Source: Sciurus carolinensis
Taxonomy: Eukaryota; Chordata; Mammalia; Rodentia; Sciuridae
NCBI RefSeq assembly: GCF_902686445.1
Contig: NC_062232.1
Coordinates: 12,631,105-12,695,104, forward strand
Direction: 5' to 3'
DNA: 64,000 bases
Shown: one piece after another, positions 21,479 to 32,089 of the stretch
How the letters are laid out: every line of letters starts with the position of its first letter
Position numbering within the stretch: position 1 is the stretch's first letter
Made by a program: the position numbers and the translations under genes
The notes under the pieces: generated by a model
What the model was told of the DNA's origin: nothing
Seen by the model: the letters and a program-made list of their open reading frames with translations, nothing else
The model's database searches: none

Positions 21479-21827
21479 ATATACATATATACAAATAACT
21501 AAAAGAATTCTGCATATCTTTTCAAATTAAAACAAGGAGTATTGCATTTGTGTAACCTGCAACTCATTTTTCCTCTCATTCTTATGCTTTTGGAATTCAT
21601 CTTTGTTGACACATGTACCTTCAGTTCATTTATATTTTCTTTTAAAAAATCTTTATTATCTGTTCTTACAATGAGTCATCATTATGCTGATGTGCAGATC
21701 TTTATGCCAAAGGAAAGTAGGTGGCTTCCTGATTTGTATGGAATGTCACATGAGTAGGGACTGTTCAAAACACATGTATGAACTTTAAAATACCTTCAGA
21801 GATAGCAGAATGTACACTGATATTCTT

Positions 21828-22021
21828 TTTTCTTTTGTGGTGCTGAGGGTTGAATTTAGGGACTCATACATGCTAGGCATGTACTGTACTACTAAGCTAT
21901 ATCCATAGCCCTTTAAATTTTTTTTTTGAGATAAGGTCTTTTTGAGTTGCCCAGGATGGCCTCAAATGTGAGATTCTCCTGAGTACCTGGGATTATGGGA
22001 ATGCACCCCAGCACCTAGCCC
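21828..22021 (-). mobile_element. ID-B1 dimer of an older type
   Basis: The ID half keeps the full CTCATACATGCTAGGCATGT core that the standard dimer lacks, and the B1 half has TTGCCCAGGATGGCCTCAAA, the less derived 7SL form. It is flanked by ACACTGATATTCTT. Confidence 0.8.
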
Positions 22022-22035
22022 ACACTGATATTCTT

Positions 22036-22226
22036 CTTTTTTTTTTTTGGTACTGGGGATTGAACTCAGGAGTGCTCTAACCCTGAGCTACATCTCCAAC
22101 CCATTGTTTATTTTTGTAAATTTTGAGATAGAATTTCACTAAGTTACTGATGCTGACCTTAAACTCTCTCTCCTGCCTCAGTCTCCTCTGTTGCTGGGAT
22201 TACAGGTGTGTGCCACCATGCCAGGT
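22036..22226 (-). mobile_element. MEN-type SINE at the same target site
   Basis: Standard dimer between ACACTGATATTCTT (22,022-22,035) and the degraded copy ACACTAATGCTCCT (22,227-22,240). Confidence 0.85.
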
Positions 22227-22240
22227 ACACTAATGCTCCT

Positions 22241-22588
22241 TTTTTTTGTAAAAATTTTTAAGATATAATAGACATTTATTTATTCATTTATTAATATGTG
22301 ATGTTGAGAATTGAACCCAGTGCCTCACACATGCTAGGCAAGTGCTCTACCACTGAGCCACAACCCCAACCCACTTTATTTTGTTGTTGTTGTTGTTTGG
22401 TACTGGACAGTGAACTGAGGGGTGCTTAACCATGAAGTCACACTACCAGTCATTTTTTAAATTTTTTTATTTTGAAACAGGGTCTCACACCATGTTGCTT
22501 AGGGTCTCACTAAGTTGCTGAGGCTGGCTTTGAACTTGCAATCCTCCCGCCCTCAGGTTCCCAAGTTGCTGGGATTACAGCACAGCTC
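22241..22588 (-). mobile_element. Long-tailed ID followed by MEN-type SINE
   Basis: ID at 22,244-22,375 and dimer at about 22,395-22,585. A further copy of the target word, ACACTGATACTCTT, follows at 22,589-22,602. Confidence 0.85.
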
Positions 22589-22664
22589 ACACTGATACTC
22601 TTGAGGCTGGTAGAGGATCTTTGTACAAAATAGTTGGACTTTCACAGACTCTTTTTTCTCATTG

Positions 22665-22790
22665 TTTGTTTTATTTTTTGATACTGAAGATTGAACCCAG
22701 AGGTGCTTTGCCACTGAACCACATCCCCAGCCCTTTTTGTTTTTATTTTGAGACAGGATCTCATTAAGTTGCTTAGGACCTTGCTAATCT
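22665..22790 (-). mobile_element. Truncated MEN-type SINE
   Basis: ID half and first 50 bases of the B1 half only; it stops after TTGCTTAGGACCTTGCTAA. Confidence 0.8.
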
Positions 22791-22794
22791 CATC

Positions 22795-22985
22795 TTTTTT
22801 AAATGGAAGGTCTCAGACAAATGAGTAGGTAGAATAATGCATTAGATCCCACTGTACTTGCCACCCCAGCCTCAACAATTTTAGGGAATGGCCAATTCCA
22901 TTTTTAATGTACATTCCTACCTCTGATCCCTTCCCCTTCTATTATATTGAAGCAGTCCTTAGGCACATAATTCATAGGGATTGTC
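22795..22985. mobile_element. Probable ancient L1 3' fragment
   Basis: CTCAACAATTTTAGGGAATGGCC and ATTGAAGCAGTCCTTAGGCAC resemble the old L1 3' UTR block with a CAACAATTATCAA...GGCCAAT order. Tentative. Confidence 0.45.
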
Positions 22986-23397
22986 TTTAAGGAAGGAATC
23001 TGGAGTGGGCAGAAGGAGGTGAGAATGTGCTGCAGTGGTTTAAGATGGGCAAAAAAAGTTACCTGTGACTTATAGTCCACTGGTTAAGACTGATGATAGT
23101 TCAACATGATCAAGCCCTTGTGAGTTATGGGATAAATGGTGCTTGAGAGAACTGATTTAGAATAGTTTGGGAAACCAATATGGAGATTGAGAAAGTAACC
23201 AACTGAAGATTAGGCATATAAGATGACTTTGAACATTGTCCTAATTTCACATTCTTAAGTAGGGACTGTCCTATTTTAAGGCATAGGAAATTTGGTTTTG
23301 ATGAAATCTGGGCTCCTTCCTAATTTTAACTTTTCAAAGATAGTTTGGTTCATTTCTAGATTTTTTCCAGCTTTTTATTTGTTTCCTTGTCACCGCC

Positions 23398-24156
23398 CAC
23401 GACAACAATTGTGCAGGTATTTATCGGAGGGCCTGGAAATAACTATTTTTCCTATATTCACTAATTTATAGAGGAAGAGAGACTTTGAGAGAAAGATAGG
23501 CTTGCTTAGAGGAAGAGAACTTTGCTTATCAGGAAGAGAGACTTTGCTTAGAGGAAGAGAAACTTTGCTTAGAAAGTTTTAGAGAAAGAGAGGCTTCTAC
23601 GCTTATCAGAGATCTATTTCTTCTTAGTTCTGCTGCTTCTTTTAAAGGTGCGTCCTGCATCCTGTGAACGAAGGGTGCGTCTATCTGAGGTGCTTCTTAG
23701 TGATGCGTCCCGTGTATTGCGATCTGCCTATCTGTGATCTAGAGGTGTGTTCTCAATTCTCCGCTCTGCTATCTGCCTTCCACTGCTGCCCCTACTCACT
23801 GCTTCTATCTGCTTGCCGCTTCTTCTTCTTCCTTTCTGCTAATGGCTTCTCCGCTTCTTTCTGCTAGCTGCTACTCTTACTCTCCCACCCCTGCCCACTG
23901 CCCGCTTATATTCCCTCCAGGAGGCGGAGGGTGGGGCCATGCCAGTTGCGATCAGTTGAGAAGCCAGCTGCCTCATCACGGCAAGGGTTAAAATGAGCAG
24001 GCCCAAGCAGGCATGCTGGGGAGCACCTGTGCACGTGTTGTACGCGTGGACTAACTGAATACGACCAGTGATAAATCACCTGAGTGTGCTTATGTCAATT
24101 AACCTCCCCACTGCTGATGTGATCAGGTGCCATTCTGGCTGGCACAGCCCCCAACA
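23398..24156 (-). mobile_element. Solo LTR of a class II (ERV-K/IAP-like) endogenous retrovirus
   Basis: Read on the minus strand, the 759-bp unit begins TGTTGGGGGCTGTGCC and ends GTGGGCGGTGACA, giving the TG...CA termini of an LTR. The 6-bp target duplication TTTCCT is exact at 23,392-23,397 and 24,157-24,162; six bases is typical of betaretrovirus-like class II elements. A TATA-type box (AATATAAG on the minus strand) lies near 23,905-23,912, downstream of a GC-rich U3. Four imperfect copies of an AGGAAGAGAGACTTTG-like word lie at 23,471-23,590. No gag, pol or env sequence adjoins it, so this is a solo LTR left by recombination. It carries no SINE, unlike most neighbours, and is therefore relatively young. 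The subfamily is not identified. Confidence 0.88.
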
Positions 24157-24339
24157 TTTCCTAAAGGCAAAGATCTTATATTGCCTATTCAGGGTATTCT
24201 ATTCTTCATGTACATCTATTAGTGGGCAGCCAATCAGCCTGGGTTGCTCAGGACTGATGGTTTTCCTGGAGTATGGACCTTTCAGTTTTCATACAGTCTC
24301 TGGCAAACTGGGATGGTTGGTCACCTCTATTGGCTACTG

Positions 24340-24945
24340 CAATATTTATCTATTGCTGTATGACAATTACCACAAATTTAGCAGCTTAATACAGCCCACA
24401 TTACTGTCTTCCTCTTTCAGTGGGTTGAGAATGTGGACAGGATTTAGCTGGGTCCTGTTTAGGGTTTCATAAGTATATAGTCAAGGTGTCAGCAGGATTG
24501 AATTCCTTTCTGGAGTTTAGTGGCCTCTTCTAACTTCATGTAGTTGTTGGTAGAATGCACTTGCTTGTGATTTTAAAAATAAATTTTGGTGATGCTAGGG
24601 ATTGATCCTAGGGCCATGTTAGTGCTAGGCAAATGCTCTGCCACTGGGCTATCTCCCATTCTGCTTGTGATTTTAGAATTGAGGTCCTAAGTTCTCAAGG
24701 CCACTGTCAGTTTCCTGCCTCTTGGCCTTCTCTGTAGGCAGTTCACATGTTTCTTCAGGGCCAGCAGGAGAGTGTCTTATTTAGTCACCTAAGACAAGTG
24801 ACTTCTCATCACTTTTGCTATATTCTATTGCTTAGAAGCAAGACATGTGTTCTGTCTTTACTCAAGGGGAGTATATCAAAGCAGTCACACTGAGAAGTGA
24901 GTATTGGGGAGAATCCTTGGGTTCTTTCTACCATACCTGCTTTTC
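24340..24945 (-). mobile_element. MaLR (MLT1/MST-like) LTR, split by an ID
   Basis: Antisense blocks TTTATCTATTGCTGTATGAC, CAATTACCACAAATTTAGC, AGTCAAGGTGTCAGCAGG, then TATTCTATTGCTTAGAAGCAAG. Confidence 0.75.
24576..24661 (-). mobile_element. ID SINE inside the MaLR LTR
   Basis: Flanked by an exact 14-bp duplication, TGCTTGTGATTTTA, at 24,562-24,575 and 24,662-24,675. Confidence 0.92.
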
Positions 24946-25154
24946 TGTTTTTATCTGAAGCAGAAACTTATTCTGATTAATTTTTTGAGGCCATAAAATA
25001 TAATATATATATATTTAAATGCACATATATTGCTCCATTTCTGATTTTAATTTCTTTATCTTTTAAAGAAACATTTTTATGCATAATTCATTTTCCTATC
25101 CCAAATAGAACTGGCAAGTATATGTATTCTTAGGTATTTTCGGTTTTAGTCTTT

Positions 25155-25368
25155 TTTTTTTTTTTTTTTTTTTTTTAGTACTGGGGATTGAACCTAGGGA
25201 TGCCTTACTGATGAGCTGCTTCTCCAGCCCTTTTTATTTTATGATAGAGTCTCACTAAGGTGCTTAGGGTGTTGCTAAGTTGCTGAGGCTGGTTTTGAAC
25301 TTGCAATCCTCTTGCCTTAGCCTCCTTAGTTGATGGATTAGAGGTGTGCACCACCACACTTGGCTCAA
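25155..25368 (-). mobile_element. MEN-type SINE with target duplication
   Basis: Long poly-T then the full dimer. TTTTAGTCTTT occurs at 25,144-25,154 and 25,369-25,379. Confidence 0.93.
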
Positions 25369-25650
25369 TTTTAGTCTTTAGGCAATTTGTTTTTCCTCTT
25401 AATTGGAAGGAGGCAGGATAAAAAGTAGGAAAAGCAGATGTTCTTGCCCTGTGTCACCACTCTGCCCAGAATACTTCCAAGCAGCCATAATCTGGGTCTT
25501 TTTCCTGAGTTTAGATGGCAGGAAAAAAAATCTTTGTTTTTGTTACCACCATCCCAATTTAAATTGAACATTTCATTTTATTATTCTTGAAGGCAACACA
25601 CCACAATAGCATCGGCAATTTTCTTTGACTTTATCACTTATAGAAATAGG

Positions 25651-25822
25651 AATTTTTTTTTGTACCAGGGATTGAATCGCTTAACCACCGAGCCACATCC
25701 CCAGGGCCTCCTGAGTTGATTAGGGCCTCTCTAAGTTGCTGAGGCTGGCCTCGAACTTGTAATCCTTCTGCTACAGCCTCTCAAGTTGCTGGGACTATGG
25801 GTGTGTGTCTCAACACCCAACT
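25651..25822 (-). mobile_element. MEN-type SINE with internal deletion
   Basis: ID and B1 halves are joined by CCCCAGGGCCTCCTGAGTTG; the linker and GAGACAGGGTCTC block are missing. Confidence 0.85.
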
Positions 25823-25954
25823 TATTTGAAAGGTTTTATTGCATTTAAAAACATTATTGTCATAAGAGGTCCATACATCAGTCTGCCAAGGGGCCACAGC
25901 ACGAAACAATTAAGTCCTGCTGTGAAGATCTGTGAGGTGTCAGGACCAGAAGTA

Positions 25955-26090
25955 TGTTTTTAATGTTTTATTGTTGTAAATGGACACAATACCTTTATAT
26001 TTTTTATTTATTTATGTGGTGCAGAGGATTGAACCCAGGGCCTCACATGTGCTAGGCAAGTGCTCTACCACTGAACCACAACCCCAGCCC
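25955..26090 (-). mobile_element. Long-tailed ID SINE
   Basis: TTGTTGTAAATGGACACAATACC tail block, then GAGGATTGAACCCAGGGCC and CTGAACCACAACCCCAGCCC. Confidence 0.88.
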
Positions 26091-27027
26091 AAAATATTTG
26101 TTTTTCATAGATCATTGTTTTCAAAGTCAAAAGGCAAGCCTGGGGTCAAAATTCTGTAAGTCTGCTGTGGTCCCTCCTTTTTCCAGTCCATCCTGCAGGA
26201 AGCCCAGAGCAAATGGATACTCAGCTGCTTCCTCAAATACACCCCCCTAAAGGTCCTTACAGTCTGACTCTGAGCTCTGCTCTTGACCTTTTTTATCTGG
26301 CTCTGTCAGCTAGGCTTCACTGTTAAGGGTGAAGGACAAAAGAGGAAGGACAAGCTTTGTTTTGGGATAGTCCCTTTGGAGCAAATGTCAGCTACTTATT
26401 TGGCCTATTTAATGTACTCTGTTATCTCTCATTCAGAGACTTTGATTCAAAGGTAGAATTGTAATTCAGGACCAGGAAGGGCTATAGCAGTAGGCTAGTG
26501 TGAAATGTTTGCTTTGACTTAATTATTTGTAGCACTTTGCCATTATTTTTCAAAAAATAACTTGGTTCAGTCTCCTGAGGGCAAAGTGTTTCACCTGTGT
26601 TAACTTCCTGAGTAATTGAAGTAAATCCTATAAATGCCAGCAATTAAGAACTGTTTTTTTAAAGACTGTCTTTCTGAAGTATTTAATGTTTGCCCCTGAT
26701 TTTTTTCCAAATACTATATCTAATCCAATAATCTCTTTGTCTCTCCCTTAGCTCAGGATCAGCCTTGTGAAAAAACAGATAATACATCAGCAGGTTTTTT
26801 TTTTGCCCCTGGAGGTGTTGGTTTGCTCTGGCTGGGGTTTTTAAAAAGTTTTTTTTTTTTCCCTTTTAGGATCTCTTTGAAATTATTTAAAAGGTTTTAA
26901 TTCATCTTCTTTGCATACTTTCTGATACCTTTGTAGTCTAGTATGAGAGATGGCAGTGGGAATAAAGCATGTAAAATTTAGCATGTGGATGTTTTAGTTT
27001 CTTTGAAATTCTTCTTTGTTCAAGATC

Positions 27028-27031
<4 letters not shown>
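26091..27031. other. No recognised feature
   Basis: About 940 bases of intron without identifiable repeats and no supported exon. Confidence 0.5.

Positions 27032-27083
<52 letters not shown>
27032..27083. repeat. 52-base poly-T tract without an attached SINE
   Basis: Uninterrupted T52 directly beside the MER20 copy. No ID, B1 or L1 3' body follows it. Confidence 0.95.
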
Positions 27084-27086
<3 letters not shown>

Positions 27087-27089
27087 TTC

Positions 27090-27300
27090 AGTACTACTAA
27101 CACTTTGGGCAACATAATTCTTTGTTGTTTGTGTGTAGGGGGCTGTCTGTGTAGTGTAGGTTGTCTGGCAGCATCCTTTGTATCTACCCACTAGATGCCA
27201 GCAGCTGTCCCTTTCCCAGTTGTGACAACAACAACAAAAAAATGTTTCCAGACATTGTCAAACATCCCCTGGAGGCAAAATTTACTCTAGTTCTACATAT
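27090..27300 (-). mobile_element. MER20 (hAT-Charlie) element
   Basis: Antisense MER20 blocks: GGCAACATAATTCTTTG, GGCAGCATCCTTTGTATC, CCACTAGATGCCAGCAG, TCCAGACATTGTCAAACATC. Confidence 0.85.
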
Positions 27301-27399
27301 ATGGTGTAACAATCATGGTAGAACCTAACATTTGTTTACTTTGACCATGTTCTTGGCTTTTGTCCTATAACTTATAAAATGTTCATCTTGTTTTATTCC

Positions 27400-27490
27400 A
27401 GAACCAAACCATGACATAGCTATTATCATCCTTATTTTGAAGTAAACAAAACAGGCACAGAGGTTCAGTTACTTGCCTAAGGTCACATAG
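27400..27490 (-). mobile_element. MIR SINE fragment
   Basis: Reverse complement of the MIR core: AACAGGCACAGAGGTTCAGTT then ACTTGCCTAAGGTCACATAG. Confidence 0.8.
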
Positions 27491-27810
27491 GTAAATGACT
27501 TTGGCAATATTTTTAATAATATATTTAGGTTGAAATTCAGTCTTTTACTGAGAACACAGACTAAAAAAGGATTTTAAAGGGCAGGGAGTTTTTTTGGTGA
27601 TGTCTTAGTGGAGAGTATATTATATTCACAGCAATTCTGTGTAAAGGTTGGATTTCTTGCTGAAAGGTGTGATGACATGGGTGTGTCTCAGTAAAATGAC
27701 ATGGATCATTTTTAAGGAGCTTCTTTGTCATGAAGCAGAATGTGATACAGACTAGGGTCAAGGATGACTAATCAAACTTTGAAACCAAGGAAGACACTGG
27801 AAATTAGAGT

Positions 27811-28037
27811 AAGCTGGGTGCAGTGGCACATGCCTGTAATACCTGTAATCCCAGCAACTCAGGAGACTGAGGCATGAGGATAACAAGTTCAGAGCCAGCC
27901 TCAGCAACTTATGAAGGCCCTAAGCAACTCATGGAGACCCTGTCTAAATAAAAGTATTAAAAAGGGCTGGGGATGTGGCTCAGTGGTTAAGCGCCCCAGA
28001 GTTCAATCCCTGGTACCAAACAAACAAACCAAAAAAT
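27811..28037 (+). mobile_element. MEN-type SINE
   Basis: Complete dimer with a small duplication (TAATACCTGTAATCCC) at its start and an (AAAC)n-type tail. Confidence 0.9.
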
Positions 28038-28672
28038 AGGGCAAGGCTGTGAATCATTCAGGGTCTCACAAGCAATAGCATGTTCAAAGTATTTTAGTGA
28101 CAACAGAAACAGGGGAGGCATGAAGGGACTAGCAGTAGCAGGAAGTCATTACTGTCCCTAGACCCAAAAGAACAAGGGGAGGGAATGGAACTTGTTGCTG
28201 TAACTGGGAGAGGTGAGTTTCTCTGTAGGAACAATAGTCTAGAAGAATATAACCTTTGCCAGAACTGTGGCTAGGGACTGGGGAGGGAATGGAGTAACTT
28301 ATTGCTATCTCTGACCCTGTGATTTGCTGCAGCACTTCCCATTGTCGTAGCCCAAGTAAAACTCAGAGGCAAGGGAGCCTAGACAGTGAAGCTTGAAGAA
28401 GTTAGCCTCCTGGGCTGAGTGATTGAAGAAGGGCTGAGAGTGGTTCTGGAGGACACATGAAAGAAAAGTCGGCATAGACTATAAGCAGGAATGAAAAACG
28501 CTGTCCTGGATCCTTGGCACAATGGGGAATGACTACTGATGGGAGCAGGAGAAGACCTTTTGTGCCAAGCAGGACTTAGAAGTATAGACAGAAGAGAAGG
28601 CTGAATAGGAGCAACTGGTTCATGGGAGGTTCTTTTTCCACATTCTTCAGGGAGGTCTTGAGGAATGTGGAG
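28038..28672. other. No recognised feature
   Basis: Unassigned intronic sequence. Confidence 0.5.
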
Positions 28673-28680
28673 GTGTGTGT

Positions 28681-28717
<37 letters not shown>
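28673..28717. repeat. (TG)n microsatellite
   Basis: TG repeat of about 45 bases with one TA interruption near its start. Confidence 0.96.
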
Positions 28718-29210
28718 GTCCCTCTTGACCAGAGTGGGGCCTTTCCATGGGTTGGAGTGTTTGTCCTTGTTCATATCACTGGGAAACATATAACAATAGA
28801 ATGACTTTGTTTTGGAAATTCTTCTGGGGGTGGCTGCATAGGAAGGGAAAGGTTGCCCTGGGATCAGAGATCTGATTCAGAGATGGAGAAAGAGTATTAT
28901 AATGTTTGGTATGACCAAACATGAGTTTGGCTTTTTTCCTCACCTGAAAGACAGGGTTCCTATAGGAATTCTTCCTCACATAAAAATAGTTCCCAAAAAA
29001 GAAATGCCTAGGACCAGATGGCTTCATGACTGAATACTACCAAACATTCAACGAACAATTAGTACTAATCCTTTTTAAGCTCTTCCAAAAAAATAGAAGT
29101 AGAAGTAGCTTTCAAGTTCATCTTATGAGGTCAGTATCACCCTGATACCAAAGTCAGATGAAGGTACGACAAGAAAAGAAAACTACAAGTCATTATCTCT
29201 TATGAACATT

Positions 29211-29880
29211 TGTTACGGTTTTGTTATGAGGTGTTCCTCAAAATCCTGTGTTAATCGAAGAGGTGGAATGACTAGATTATGACAGCTGTAACCCAAACAG
29301 TGGATTAATATAATAAAGGCCAGGTACTGTGGCAAATGCCTGTAATCCCAGTGACTTGGGAGGCTGAGGCAGGATGATTGCGGGTTCAAAGCTAGTCTTA
29401 GCAACTTAGTGAGGCGGTAAGCAACCTTGTGAGACCCTGTCTCAAAATAAAATAAAAATAAAAGGGTTTGGGGGGTTGGGAGTTGGGGATGAAGCTCAGT
29501 GGTTAAGCGCCACTGGCTTCAATTCCTGGTACAAAAAAAAAAAAAAAGGGAAAGGACTACTGTACTGGGTAGTAACTGTAGGCACGTGGGATGTGGCCGG
29601 AGGTAGTAGGTCACAGAGGCCATACCTTTGGGGTTTACTTTTAGCCCCTGGCCCCACCCCGCTTTTCTCTCTTTCTCTCTGTCTGCTTCCTGACAACCAC
29701 AAGGTGAACAGCTTTTCTTTGCCACACCCTTTTGCCTTGATGTTCTACCTCACCTCAGGCCCAAAGTGATGGAGTTAGCGTACCATGAATTGAACCTCTG
29801 CAACAGGGAACTCATACTTTTCTTCCTCTAAGTTGTTCTGGTCAAGTATTTTGTTCAACAGTGAAAACTCTATTAATACA
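29211..29880 (+). mobile_element. MaLR-type LTR inserted in the L1
   Basis: Starts TGTTACGG and ends TTAATACA. The flanking L1 bases ACATT and GCATT differ at one position, fitting a 5-bp ERVL-type duplication. Blocks CAGTGGATTAATATAATAAA and CCATACCTTTGGGGTTTAC are visible. Confidence 0.75.
29318..29547 (+). mobile_element. MEN-type SINE inside the MaLR LTR
   Basis: Full dimer starting AGGCCAGGTACTGTGGC, making a three-deep nest (SINE in LTR in L1). Confidence 0.9.
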
Positions 29881-29924
29881 GCATTCATGCAACAATCTTC
29901 AATAAATTTTTTTCGTTTGTGTGT

Positions 29925-30158
29925 GGTTTTTTTTGGGGGGACGGGTATCAGGGACTGAACTCAGGGGCACTTAACCACCAGGCCACATCCCCAGCCATTT
30001 TTTGTATTTTATTTAGACACGGTCTCACTGAATTGCTTAGGACTCACTGAGTTGCTTAGGGCCTTGCTAAGTTGCTGAGGCTGACTTTGAACTCCTGATC
30101 CTCCTGCCTCAGCTTCCCAATCTGCTGGGATTACAGGTGTGCACCACTGTGCCCAGCC
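29925..30158 (-). mobile_element. MEN-type SINE in the L1
   Basis: Antisense dimer with a partial duplication of the TCACTGAGTTGCTTAGG segment. TTCAATAAA lies on both sides. Confidence 0.88.
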
Positions 30159-30213
30159 TTTTCAATAAAATACTTGCAAGCCAAATTCAAGAACACATCA
30201 AAATGATCATACA

Positions 30214-30427
30214 GAGCTGGGTGCAGTGGTGCACACCTATAATCCCAGTGGATTGGGAGACCGAGGCAGTAGGATCACGAGTTCAAAGCCAGTCTCAGCA
30301 ATTTAGTGAGGCCCTGAGCAACTGCTTAGTGAGACCTGTCTCTAACTAAAATATAAAAAGAACTGGGGATGTGACTCAGTAGTTAAGTACCTCTAGGTTC
30401 AATGTCAGGTGCCCCTCAAAAAAAAAT
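30214..30427 (+). mobile_element. MEN-type SINE in the L1
   Basis: Full dimer; flanks ATCATACA / ATCACACA. Confidence 0.9.
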
Positions 30428-30960
30428 CACACATCATTACCAAGTGTCCCTAGGATGTAGGATCGGTTTAATAGACACAGAACAATCAATGTGATACACT
30501 CTATTTTAATAGAATGAAAGATAAAAACCACATGGTAACTCAAAATACACATGATAGAGTAAAAGCATTTGACAATGTTCAACATCCTTTCATGATAAAA
30601 TTATCAACAAAATAAGTAAAGAAAGAAATTTCTTCAATATAATAGCAATCATCTATGTAAAGCCCACAGTTAATGTAATCAATGGGGAAGAAAACTTAAA
30701 ACTTTTATGATCTAGTACAAGGCAGGAATGCTCACTCTCAGCACTTCTATTTAACATGGTGCTGGAAGTACTATCAAGAACAATCAGGCGAAAAAATAAA
30801 ATGCATCAAAATTAGAAAGGAAGAAGTACAGTTATTCCAGTTTGCAGATGATATGATCCTATAAGTCGAAAACACTAAAACTTCCAAAAAATTTGTTAAA
30901 ATTATGAATCTCTTAAGTTGCAGGATACAAAATTAACATAAAAATCAGTCATATTTCTTT

Positions 30961-31047
30961 TTTTGTGTGTGGTGCTGGGGATTGAACCCAGGACCTTGTG
31001 CATGCGAGGCAAGTATTCTACCAGCTGACCTATATCCCCAACCCCCC
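30961..31047 (-). mobile_element. Young ID SINE with a perfect 19-bp target duplication
   Basis: AAATCAGTCATATTTCTTT is identical at 30,942-30,960 and 31,048-31,066. The body retains complete A and B box complements. Confidence 0.96.
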
Positions 31048-31142
31048 AAATCAGTCATATTTCTTTACACCAGTAATGATTTATCTTAAAAATAAACCAA
31101 GAATACAATCCCACTTACGATAGCATGAAAAGAATAAAATAT

Positions 31143-31366
31143 GGCTGGGAGTGGTGGCACATGCCTGTAATCCCAGTGGCTCTGATGGCTGAGGTAGGAT
31201 GATTGCATGGTCAAATCCACTTCAGCAAAAGTGAGGCACTAAGCAACTGAGACCCTGTTTTTAAATAAAATGCAAAATATTTGACTGGGGCTGGAGATGT
31301 GGCTCAGTGGTTGAGTGCCCCCGAGTTCAATGCCCAGTACCCCCCCCACACACACACTGAAAAAAG
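31143..31366 (+). mobile_element. MEN-type SINE in the L1
   Basis: Full dimer ending in a C/CA-rich tract. AAAAGAATAAA is present on both sides. Confidence 0.9.
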
Positions 31367-31398
31367 AATAAATCCGTAGGATTAAATTTAGACAAGGA

Positions 31399-31498
31399 GA
31401 GCTGGGGATATAACTCAGTCGGTAGAGTGCTTGCCTCACAAGCATGAGGCCCTGGGTTCAATCCCCAGCGCTGCAAAAGAAAAAAAAAAAAACATAAA
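31399..31498 (+). mobile_element. ID SINE with a 16-bp target duplication
   Basis: TAAATTTAGACAAGGA is identical at 31,383-31,398 and 31,499-31,514. Intact TATAACTCAGTCGGTAGAGTG A box and GGGTTCAATCCCCAG B box. Confidence 0.95.
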
Positions 31499-31571
31499 TA
31501 AATTTAGACAAGGAACTGAAGATCTGTATTCTGAAAACTATGAAACATTGATGAAAGAATTTGAAGAGAGA

Positions 31572-31760
31572 AGACAGATGCAGTAGTATGCTCTTGCAGT
31601 CCTAGCTACACTGGAGGATGAGGAGGATCACAAGTTCGAGGTCAGCATTGGCAATTCAGTAAGATCCAGTTTCAAAATAAATAAAAAAGGACTTCAGATG
31701 TAACTTAGTGATAGACTGCCTTTAGTTTCAATACCCAGTACCATAAAAACTCCAAACAAA
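31572..31760 (+). mobile_element. Old MEN-type SINE
   Basis: Diverged dimer (GCAGTCCTAGCTACACTGG ... GGACTTCAGATGTAACTTAG) with an (AAAC)n tail. Confidence 0.7.
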
Positions 31761-32089
31761 CAAACAACAAACAAAAACACTGAAGAATACATGGAAAGAT
31801 ATTCTTTTTGTGGATTGAAAGAATTATTGTTGAAATGTCTGTATGATCCAATGTGATCTACAGAGTCAATACAATATCAAAATTGCAATGACAGTTTTCA
31901 CAGAAACAGCAAAAACAATTCTAAAATTCATGATATCAAAAAAGACTCAGAATAGCTGAAGCATCACACTTCCAGATTTCAAATTATACTACAAAGAAAT
32001 AATAATCAAAAGGGTATGGTATTAGCATAAAAAACACATCTAAGCCACTGAAAAAGAATAGAGAGTCTAGAAATGAACCCAACTAATTT

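Noticed and set aside
23471..23590. Short regularly spaced repeats resembling an array
   Set aside because: Imperfect LTR-internal repeats with no unique spacers; mammalian context excludes CRISPR.
23398..24156. Intact provirus
   Set aside because: Only one LTR with immediate target duplications on both sides; no gag, pol or env in between or nearby.
24068..24472. 134-codon plus-strand open frame
   Set aside because: Starts inside the minus-strand solo LTR and runs into a MaLR LTR; no domain and composite origin.
28379..28789. 136-codon minus-strand open frame
   Set aside because: Includes a His/Thr run translated from the TG microsatellite; no conserved features.
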